A stretch of DNA of 64,000 nt. Source: a virus. The notes beneath the pieces were generated by a model. That model had not been told where the DNA came from. It made no database searches and saw only the letters and a program-made list of their open reading frames with translations. The stretch is taken from positions 41,888 to 105,887 of IMG/VR virus record IMGVR_UViG_3300032046_000006. One strand, 5' to 3'. Each line of letters starts with the position of its first letter. Within the stretch, counting starts at the first letter, position 1. Made by a program: the position numbers and the translations under genes. Positions 57,926 through 64,000 of this stretch are shown here, piece by piece.

Positions 57926-59089
57926 TTATAATTTAAATCCTTCTACTATCTGAACCCCTTTAAAATCTAATTCAAATGCTAATGTTATCGGTCTAATTTT
58001 GTTCGTTGAAAAAAACCATTGTTTTGGTTCTGTATAGATGCCATATAACTTACGGGCATAATCATCGAATGGTATCCATGCGCCATTTGTCAATAGAGTT
58101 CCTTTGTCTCCTATAGGGTCTTTCTCAAGAGAATGAAAATGTGCTAACATATAAATGTCATATTTTTCATCGGGCAAATTAATATAAGTATCTTTGGCTT
58201 TTCTAATACGAGTAGTTTTTGCTCCTCCTCCCGTTTCGTCCCCATGTGTCATATAAAATAGATGATTATATACTTTGGTGGAATAATAACGAGAAGTAGG
58301 AACAGTAATTGTTACTTTATCATTTTTAGCTGTTTTAAACATTAATTCTAAAGTTTTGTAAATATGATACTCTAAATAATTTTGAACTGGCATATCTGCT
58401 TTACGATTATTGGTTGCCATTGAATGATTACCTACCAAACAAAAAACTTCAACTTTGGGAAATAATTTACATAATTCATTTATTAAAAACGTAAAATCTC
58501 TTACTGCATCCCAAAGTTGGTCTCCTGCTATTTTCGTAATCTTAAATTCTTGTCCTTCAAAAACATATCCATCCCCATCAATTAAATCTCCTAATAAAAA
58601 AATATTTAATTTTTCAAAATAATAAGAACTTTTTTGCATTGAAATAATTTCTACAACCGAATCTAAATATCTCTGCAACATCCTCATTCTGATTTCATCG
58701 TCATAAGTAGTTATTTCTTTTTGCAGAGGAGGATAATAAATTTTATTTAATTTTCCTATGTGCATGTCAGAAATAATTAAATTTGCAATTTCAGTCTTCT
58801 TATTTCTTGCATAATTTGTTAAACATTTTACTGGTCTTAATCCGCATACATATTTGTCTATTTGACTATCGAAAATTTCAAATATTTGATTATATAATTC
58901 ACTTCTATTGTTTTTGTCTATATTTGCCTTTGGTCGATTTGCCTCTATCGGTTTTGATAAACCTAAATTTCTTCTTTTATGTTCAATAGAATAATTAGAT
59001 TTCCCCATTCTAATACCTATTTGAGTATCAGTTAATCCTTGGTTGACTAATTCTTTTAATTGATTAATTTCTGGGTTAGTCCAATTCAT
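57926..59089 (-). CDS. Metallophosphoesterase with N-terminal helix-turn-helix
   Basis: The start at 59089 has AGGA 8 bases upstream, giving 387 residues. The first 50 residues form a SANT/Myb-like or helix-turn-helix domain (WTNPEINQLKELVNQGLTD). The phosphoesterase has ISDMHIG, LLGDLIDGDG, LVGNHSM, MTHGDE and LAHFHS. Phage members of this kind are often called DNA-binding phosphoesterases; substrate unknown. ATGA overlap with the small membrane gene. Confidence 0.82.
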   Translation of the reverse strand: MNWTNPEINQLKELVNQGLTDTQIGIRMGKSNYSIEHKRRNLGLSKPIEANRPKANIDKNNRSELYNQIFEIFDSQIDKYVCGLRPVKCLTNYARNKKTEIANLIISDMHIGKLNKIYYPPLQKEITTYDDEIRMRMLQRYLDSVVEIISMQKSSYYFEKLNIFLLGDLIDGDGYVFEGQEFKITKIAGDQLWDAVRDFTFLINELCKLFPKVEVFCLVGNHSMATNNRKADMPVQNYLEYHIYKTLELMFKTAKNDKVTITVPTSRYYSTKVYNHLFYMTHGDETGGGAKTTRIRKAKDTYINLPDEKYDIYMLAHFHSLEKDPIGDKGTLLTNGAWIPFDDYARKLYGIYTEPKQWFFSTNKIRPITLAFELDFKGVQIVEGFKL

Positions 59090-59262
59090 TTTATCCATCC
59101 TATTCTTTGAAATACAAACAATATAATTAAAATAGATATAAATTTCATAACATAAAGCCAAAAAGTCAAATAACCAATGTATTTCGTATCGGAATTTTTT
59201 AAAGTAACTTTAATATCCCATAAAATATAAGCGAATAATATTGATACTGCATTTAAAATCAT
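59086..59262 (-). CDS. Small two-helix membrane protein
   Basis: A 58-codon gene, GGGAGGTAAAA upstream, ATGA overlap with the phosphoesterase. Two hydrophobic segments (residues 3-16 and 38-52). Function unknown. Confidence 0.55.
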   Translation of the reverse strand: MILNAVSILFAYILWDIKVTLKNSDTKYIGYLTFWLYVMKFISILIILFVFQRIGWIK

Positions 59263-59264
59263 TT

Positions 59265-59435
59265 TTACCTCCCTGTAAAAGGATGGAAATACAAAAACAG
59301 ATAAAGTACAAAAAGTGAAAAATTAATTCCCGCAAAGTTATAATCTCTTGTAGTAGGAAGTAAATTTATTATACTCATTAGAAGAAAACTCCCTGTTGCC
59401 ACGATTTGTAAAATTGTTTGAATTAGCTGTAACAT
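59265..59435 (-). CDS. Small two-helix membrane protein
   Basis: A 56-codon gene with TAGGAGATTAAG upstream. Two hydrophobic segments (LQIVATGSFLLMSIINLL and LFVLYLFLYF). It pairs with the next small membrane gene, 2 bp away. Holin-like in size, but no lysin is nearby, so that label is not used. Confidence 0.55.
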   Translation of the reverse strand: MLQLIQTILQIVATGSFLLMSIINLLPTTRDYNFAGINFSLFVLYLFLYFHPFTGR

Positions 59436-59452
59436 CTTAATCTCCTATAAAC

Positions 59453-59498
59453 AAAAAATCCCCTATATACTTATTCCCAAAAAATAAGTTAATAGAGG
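59453..59498 (-). terminator. Probable intrinsic terminator
   Basis: On the - strand, after the HNH stop at 59514, a hairpin pairs CCTCTATTAACTTATT with AATAAGTATATAGGGG around a short loop, followed by ATTTTTTG. The stem is AT-rich with a few mismatches but has a clear U-tract. It would end transcripts from the sigma-like and HNH genes. Confidence 0.6.
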
Positions 59499-59513
59499 AC
59501 AATAATAATTTAC

Positions 59514-60374
59514 CTAAATAAGAATCATTAAACTTAAACATAATTTGATAAGCGTTTGAGCTTTTAACCTTTCAATTAAAGTATCTGCTAAAAATCGATT
59601 TTTAGCAACCACTATTTTATTTCCTTTTGCTCGATTCTCCTCCGCCCAAAGTGGTTGTAGGTTAGTATAATGAAAGCATTTGCGTTGTTCACTCGGTTTG
59701 GTTAAGTCAAACGAGGCACAGGGTCTTATATGGTCTACATGCCATTTACCATAGTTATCCCAAGACATACCTTCAACGAATTTAGATTCTAAACGTTTCT
59801 TCAAATATTCAACGGAACACCCTAACAATTCAAGAGTTCTCGCCGACTTATCTTTGCCCTTTAATGCTTGATATAATCTTGTTCTTAAATATTTTAATAT
59901 TCTGAAATTTAAATCCTCTCTAAATCTCTTTTTTTGATACTTTATTATGTTTATATACCATTTTTGTTTGTTTTTTATACGCCAGTTCTTGCAGTGTTCA
60001 GAATGTGTTAAATTATAACATTTTTTACATAAAGATTGTGTTTTATAAAATTCGTTTATAGATTTAATTTCTTTACAATGACCGCACTTTTTGAATCCTT
60101 GATTTAATAAATCTTCTTTAATTTGATTATTTCTTAATCTTTTTGTGGCAGGATGTTTCAATCTATATTGCTTAGATTTTTCTTTTAATTCTTCTTTATG
60201 ATATTGATAATATTTTCTTGCTAATTTTTTGTGTTTCTTATTATAGTTATTACGGACTTTTCTTTGACATTCCCTACATTCAGGTCGTAAATGAAAACTA
60301 CCATCTCTACAATTTAATCCAAAATATTTAATTTCATATGGTTTTACTATACCACATTTTGAGCATCGTTTCAT
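59514..60374 (-). CDS. HNH endonuclease with several zinc knuckles
   Basis: A 286-residue protein, GAGGATTAAA upstream. Three Cys pairs are spaced through the N-terminal half (CSKCGIVK, CRECQRK, CGHCKEIK, CKKC). The HNH core WHVDHIRPCASFDLTKPSEQ, then NLQPLWAEENRAKGNKI, is typical of phage HNH enzymes. A short hydrophobic tail ends the protein. The sigma-like gene overlaps its start by ATGA. Confidence 0.85.
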   Translation of the reverse strand: MKRCSKCGIVKPYEIKYFGLNCRDGSFHLRPECRECQRKVRNNYNKKHKKLARKYYQYHKEELKEKSKQYRLKHPATKRLRNNQIKEDLLNQGFKKCGHCKEIKSINEFYKTQSLCKKCYNLTHSEHCKNWRIKNKQKWYINIIKYQKKRFREDLNFRILKYLRTRLYQALKGKDKSARTLELLGCSVEYLKKRLESKFVEGMSWDNYGKWHVDHIRPCASFDLTKPSEQRKCFHYTNLQPLWAEENRAKGNKIVVAKNRFLADTLIERLKAQTLIKLCLSLMILI

Positions 60375-60934
60375 TTTAATCCTCTTTTTACCAGTCTTTT
60401 TCTAAATTCTAAAAGAATTTTAGATATTGCTTGATGAGTTATTTCTAACTTTTTTCCTATTTCTTCTTGAGAAATATCTGGATTTTCTAAATATAATTGA
60501 CAAATCCTTCTCTCGTTTTCAGTTTTACATTCGCTTAAAATATCTTCTATTGCAAGATTTGCATCTGGTTTCTCTGAACGAATATCCTCAATATTTATTT
60601 CCATTGGTTCTCCCTCTTCATTAGACTTAGAAAGAGATTCATAATTTATAGTATCCTCTATCTGAATTTCTGGTTGCCAAGTCCAAATACTAGCAAAAAA
60701 ATATTTTTCAAAAGATTCTTCCACATTATAATTTTTAATTATTTCCATAATTTTGATATATAATTCTTGTTTTATATCCGATATTTCAATATTGAACTTT
60801 TTTAATTCGTTACATATAAAATTTGCTTTCTTATTAATCGTTGGTTGCAACTTTTCAAAAATTTGAATCAATAATTTTTTATCTTTTTTCTTTTTATATT
60901 CTCTTACTAATTCTCCCAGTAGTTTATTGCCCAT
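60371..60934 (-). CDS. Sigma-70-like transcription factor
   Basis: Start at 60934, AAAGGAGAATAAA upstream; 187 residues. Region 2-like: DIKQELYIKIMEIIKNYN then YFFASIWTW. Region 4-like helix-turn-helix: ISQEEIGKKLEITHQAIS followed by RKRLVKRG. A short acidic linker (EGEPMEINIEDI) joins them. It would direct host RNA polymerase to phage promoters, probably late ones. Confidence 0.8.
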   Translation of the reverse strand: MGNKLLGELVREYKKKKDKKLLIQIFEKLQPTINKKANFICNELKKFNIEISDIKQELYIKIMEIIKNYNVEESFEKYFFASIWTWQPEIQIEDTINYESLSKSNEEGEPMEINIEDIRSEKPDANLAIEDILSECKTENERRICQLYLENPDISQEEIGKKLEITHQAISKILLEFRKRLVKRGLK

Positions 60935-60935
60935 T

Positions 60936-61079
60936 TTATTCTCCTTTGTCTTTGGCTTCCCATTCATTATAACACTCTATCGAACACATGTATACTTTTT
61001 TTGCTTTACATAAAGCAATTAATTGTTTGTCTCGTTTCCCAATTTCTTTTTCACAATATTGACATATTATATTATCCAT
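60936..61079 (-). CDS. Small zinc-binding protein
   Basis: A 47-codon gene, AAAGGAGAAAGAAAA upstream, overlapping the upstream stop. CQYCEKE and MCSIECYNEW give a treble-clef-like zinc site. Function unknown. Confidence 0.58.
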   Translation of the reverse strand: MDNIICQYCEKEIGKRDKQLIALCKAKKVYMCSIECYNEWEAKDKGE

Positions 61080-61338
61080 TTTTCTTTCTCCTTTCTTCTT
61101 CATCTGGATTTAAAATTTTAAATCCTTTTTCTCTTAAATTTCCAGTTAATAAATCTTTGTCCATTTCAGTTTCTCCAAGATATTTTATTTTATCTAATAT
61201 TCCTTTTTTCTTGGCTATCTCAAAAAATTCTTGAGACATTTCTTCACCTTCTTTTTTGCCTCGTTCTTTACCTAATATAATAGCTTCTTCCATAACTTGT
61301 AAATAAGTATCTACATTCATTGTCCAAATATCATTCAT
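61072..61338 (-). CDS. Small helical protein
   Basis: An 88-residue charged helical protein (LQVMEEAIILGKERGKKEGE), overlapping both neighbours. No family recognised. Confidence 0.55.
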   Translation of the reverse strand: MNDIWTMNVDTYLQVMEEAIILGKERGKKEGEEMSQEFFEIAKKKGILDKIKYLGETEMDKDLLTGNLREKGFKILNPDEEERRKKNG

Positions 61339-61621
61339 TTATCTCCTCCAAATCTTGTTCATAAGATTTTTTCCCTATAGGATTATCACATTCTTCTTCA
61401 TTTCCGAAACAATTACATTCTTCTTGAATACATCGGCATTGCCCTTGATGATGATAAATATAATAATATTCACAAGGAAAAATATCCCAAATCCAACCGC
61501 AATGATGGAAATTAAAACATTGAATACTATCATTAACCAATAAATACTCACAAGGATAAATACCTATCCATTCTTTACATCCTATACAATAAAATTTAGA
61601 TTTATCTTTATTAAAGGTCAT
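61331..61621 (-). CDS. Cys/His-rich protein
   Basis: A 96-residue protein with CIGCKEW, YPCEYLL, QCFNFHHCGW, FPCEYYY, QCRCIQEECNC and EECDN. The number of Cys and His residues suggests several metal sites. Start just upstream of the recombinase stop. Function unknown. Confidence 0.58.
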   Translation of the reverse strand: MTFNKDKSKFYCIGCKEWIGIYPCEYLLVNDSIQCFNFHHCGWIWDIFPCEYYYIYHHQGQCRCIQEECNCFGNEEECDNPIGKKSYEQDLEEINE

Positions 61622-61634
61622 TGGATTCTCTTTT

Positions 61635-63485
61635 TTATTTCTCCATAAATTTTTTAATTTGCATTTCCGTCGGATTTAAATAAATCATCGTCGTGATAAT
61701 TGAAGAATGACCCAACATCGATTGAATATATGTCAATGGCACTCCTTTATCCATTAGATACTTTCCAAAAGAATTACCAGTAAGAAATATTGAATTATTT
61801 CTTTTTGCCAGAAATGTTGAATTTTCTGTTTCTGGACACCAAACAATACCTTTATATTGTATCAATTTTAAATTCTTTTCCAAACTACTTTTACTTATTT
61901 GACGATAATTGCGTTTGCATATATATAATCTAAAATAATTCTTATTGTCTTTAGATAAAGTACTGCGATAACCCAACAAAGTACAAATGGTTTGTAATAA
62001 TTCTATTATTTCTGGCTCTTGACCTCTAAATTCAATGCAATTGCATTTTTGTTTACATCCATCTCCTAAAATTAACCCCCGAAAAATATAGTCCAATTCT
62101 AATCTACTTAACTTATATATTGTATTTTTTGGCATTTTATTTCTTTTAAGCCAATTAAAAATCCAATCCTGCGAGTTTACACATATTCTAAAAGTTTTCA
62201 TTTGATATGGTTTCCCATAATTACCGATAATTTTTTTTGACAAACTTTCAGTAAAATCAATGTTTGCTTTTATCAAATGTTCTTTTATTATTTCGCATTT
62301 ATCTTTATTTGCACTCCAGCTTTGACTTATTGTTATTTGTCTACTATCATAATAATAAACTTCACTAATTCCTTTATATTTAGTTTGATGATAGTTAATA
62401 TTTCCATCTGCCATTAATATTCCCAAAACAAATGATTTGTGTATTCCTATTATGTTCTTGCTCTTTTTAATTTTAGCAGAAACTATATATCTAAATGGAT
62501 TAGTAACTTTATTTATTGATTCTAATAAAGGAGCAGTCCATTCATTTTTTTTATTTTTCCAATTCCATTTTTGTATAATTATTTTATGGTCTTTTGTAAA
62601 TAAAGTATCTACACAACCAACTTTTAAATGATTTATTTTTTCGTTTATATTATATTTATAAATATTTATTAATGCTTTGTATTCCAAAATATTCTTTCTA
62701 AAATTATATGTAAGTATTTTATCTTTTATTTTTATTTCATTATATTTCTTCCATCCTTTTTTTGTAAATACTTGGGTATCGGCACTTACACAATGCCTAA
62801 ATAAGTGCGGGCTAATCTTTCTATCCACTAAATATTTATTCATTCTCCTAAAAAAATAATTTACTTTTCCTATTGTCAAATTAAAAACATTAATCGTTTC
62901 TGGTTCGCTTGCAAAATAATCTATTAATTCTTGTTTTAATTTGGGGGAATATTTTTCACAAAAATATACAAATCTCTCCTTATCCCCCTTTCCAATTACC
63001 TTAATTTCACAAGGATTAGATTCCAAATTTATATCTGCTCGTTTTAGTTTTAATAATTCTTCCTTCCTTAATCCTGTCATATAAACAAAATTAATAAATA
63101 CTCTGGCTTTATTGGGAAGCATTAATCTATTTTCATAAGTGCAAAATTGAGAAATTATCTGTCCTAATTCTTCTATTGTTAAAAATTTAGGGGTATTCTT
63201 ATGCCCCTTAAAATATTTTATTTTATACCATTCGGTGTTTTCTTTTGGAATTTGTAAAAATTGAGAGTAAAAATGACGACCCGCTTTAATATATTGGGTA
63301 AGAGTTCTTTTTTCATAGTCGGGATGAGAATTAAAAAAATTAGTTATAATCTCCTGCGTGATATTTTGATAATCTAATTTTTGTTCTTCTAAATAGCCAA
63401 GAAAGATACGCATAATATTATGATAATTAAGACTTTGCTTTCTGGCAATAAGAAAGGATTTATATTTTTCGAGAATTTCATTCAT
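61635..63485 (-). CDS. Tyrosine recombinase (integrase) split by an intein
   Basis: A 616-residue precursor; 276 residues after splicing, XerC/D-like. The N-terminal core-binding domain covers residues 1-95. Catalytic residues: R140 (TGLRKEE), K166 region (IGKGDKE), H227/R230 (PHLFRH), H593 (MLGHSS) and Y602 (IYLN). The intein is inserted between H231 and S572, splitting the HxxRHS motif. Splicing is needed for activity. It could drive integration, dimer resolution or DNA inversion. Confidence 0.93.
   Translation of the reverse strand: MNEILEKYKSFLIARKQSLNYHNIMRIFLGYLEEQKLDYQNITQEIITNFFNSHPDYEKRTLTQYIKAGRHFYSQFLQIPKENTEWYKIKYFKGHKNTPKFLTIEELGQIISQFCTYENRLMLPNKARVFINFVYMTGLRKEELLKLKRADINLESNPCEIKVIGKGDKERFVYFCEKYSPKLKQELIDYFASEPETINVFNLTIGKVNYFFRRMNKYLVDRKISPHLFRHCVSADTQVFTKKGWKKYNEIKIKDKILTYNFRKNILEYKALINIYKYNINEKINHLKVGCVDTLFTKDHKIIIQKWNWKNKKNEWTAPLLESINKVTNPFRYIVSAKIKKSKNIIGIHKSFVLGILMADGNINYHQTKYKGISEVYYYDSRQITISQSWSANKDKCEIIKEHLIKANIDFTESLSKKIIGNYGKPYQMKTFRICVNSQDWIFNWLKRNKMPKNTIYKLSRLELDYIFRGLILGDGCKQKCNCIEFRGQEPEIIELLQTICTLLGYRSTLSKDNKNYFRLYICKRNYRQISKSSLEKNLKLIQYKGIVWCPETENSTFLAKRNNSIFLTGNSFGKYLMDKGVPLTYIQSMLGHSSIITTMIYLNPTEMQIKKFMEK
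61773..62792 (-). mobile_element. Intein in the tyrosine recombinase with LAGLIDADG-type endonuclease
   Basis: Residues 232-571 (340 aa). Block A is CVSADTQVFTKKGWKKYNEI, close to the polymerase intein. DOD motifs are FVLGILMADGNI (352-363) and FRGLILGDGCK. It ends NNSIFLTGN before Ser572, again with Gly in place of the penultimate His. Both inteins are probably from the same family. Confidence 0.93.
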
Positions 63486-63486
63486 T

Positions 63487-63669
63487 TCATTTAAACTCCT
63501 TTATTTTCTGGTCTTCTAAATATAAATTACATTGCTGAATCAATCCTGTCCTAAAATTACCAACAAAAGAGTTGCGATACTTATCTTGGATATATGTATT
63601 TTTCATCCATTCGATTAAATCGCCAATTTTTATATCAACTATATCTTCTGTTCCTTTCTCTATTATCAT
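63487..63669 (-). CDS. Small protein upstream of the recombinase
   Basis: A 60-residue protein (DIKIGDLIEWMKNTYIQDKY) ending 1 bp before the recombinase start, AAAGGAGAAGAT upstream. It is probably co-translated with the recombinase; a directionality-factor role is conceivable but unsupported. Confidence 0.55.
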   Translation of the reverse strand: MIIEKGTEDIVDIKIGDLIEWMKNTYIQDKYRNSFVGNFRTGLIQQCNLYLEDQKIKEFK

Positions 63670-63697
63670 ATCTTCTCCTTTATTGATTTAAGTTTCT

Positions 63698-64000
63698 TTA
63701 TAGTCTATCAAATACAATCTCTTTTCCATTCCACTCTTTACATCCGCACCACTTCTTATGCCATGCTTCACGGTCGGCCTCATCCCAAGTCTTGTATGCC
63801 TCATCCCGAGCCTTGTATGCCTCATCCCGAGCCTTGTCTGCCTCATCCCAAGCCTTGTATGCCTCATCCCAAACCTTGTATGCCTCATCCCGAGCCTTGT
63901 CTGCCTCATCCCAAACCTTGTATGCCTCATCCCGAGCCTTGTATGCCTCATCCCGAGCCTTGTCTGCCTCATCCCAAGCCTTGTATGCCTCATCCCAAAC
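63698..64000 (-). CDS. Heptapeptide-repeat protein, copy 2 (partial)
   Basis: The frame runs off the right edge, so the start is missing. The visible 100 residues are A(Y/D)KA(R/W)DE repeats followed by EADREAWHKKWCGCKEWNG, almost identical to the end of the 55134 product. The final residues (FDRL) differ. Function unknown. Confidence 0.75.
   Translation of the reverse strand, partial: VWDEAYKAWDEADKARDEAYKARDEAYKVWDEADKARDEAYKVWDEAYKAWDEADKARDEAYKARDEAYKTWDEADREAWHKKWCGCKEWNGKEIVFDRL
63776..64000 (-). repeat. About eleven 21-bp coding repeats to the window edge
   Basis: The same 21-bp unit as at 55206-55352, nearly identical between units, continuing past the window edge. Coding on the - strand with one heptapeptide per unit. 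Confidence 0.92.

Noticed and set aside
59265-59435. Holin
   Set aside because: Size and two helices fit, but no lysin or lysis module is nearby.
1-64000. tRNA genes or alternative genetic code
   Set aside because: No gap is large enough with a cloverleaf-like sequence, and TAA, TAG and TGA are all used as stops of well-supported genes.

Overview
The window is a strongly AT-rich, almost gap-free stretch of a tailed double-stranded DNA bacteriophage, probably one with a large genome. The evidence is a TP901-type tail tape measure and tail-tip genes, a phage-style replisome (family B polymerase, primase-polymerase/helicase, RecA-like recombinase, SbcC/SbcD-like pair, FEN-type exonuclease, RuvC-like resolvase), homing endonucleases, inteins, and dozens of tiny genes joined by ATGA or TAATG overlaps. 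Shine-Dalgarno sites of the AGGAGG/AAAGGAG type precede most genes, so the host is a bacterium that uses SD initiation. All three standard stops are used. The host cannot be named from this sequence.

Layout. Positions 1-10181 are on the + strand: two small genes in the tail-chaperone position, the tape measure, small tail proteins, a hub-like protein and a set of tail-tip genes with a repeated N-terminal module. At 10181/10182 the coding strand switches with no gap, and everything to 64000 lies on the - strand. 10182-19248 is a surface-glycan cassette: GT29-like and MAF/DUF115-like transferases, a GT-A enzyme, a 1054-residue chain with two tandem GT4 domains, a WbqC-like protein, a PIG-L deacetylase, a radical SAM enzyme and a methyltransferase. 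19251-24005 is rich in proteolysis and protein maturation genes: ClpP-like protease, BT1/MFS transporter, proteasome-type Ntn hydrolase, M50 intramembrane protease and peptide deformylase. 24044-33925 holds SbcC/SbcD-like proteins, three DNA methyltransferases (one broken by a frameshift), a RuvC-like resolvase and many small Cys-rich or membrane proteins. 33926-49918 is the replication and recombination core plus a phage bS21 homologue and an RNA ligase. 49915-53377 contains a deoxyribosyltransferase-like enzyme, a membrane-anchored trypsin-like protease, an M14 carboxypeptidase and an amidoligase. 53379-64000 is mostly small unknowns, then a metallophosphoesterase, an HNH endonuclease, a sigma-like factor, an intein-split tyrosine recombinase, and two copies of a 7-residue-repeat protein.

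How it fits together. The replication genes would copy, repair and resolve the genome. The sigma-like factor may redirect host RNA polymerase. bS21, peptide deformylase and the proteases point to control of host translation and proteostasis. The glycan cassette next to the tail genes suggests modification of virion proteins or of the host envelope. The most unusual parts are the protease/peptide-ligase gene sets, the glycan cassette with a radical SAM enzyme, two related inteins (one inside the integrase active-site motif), the frameshifted methyltransferase with a UGAC stop just after its DPPY motif, and an inverted repeat around a 34-codon frame at 57.8 kb. No tRNA, rRNA or CRISPR array was seen.
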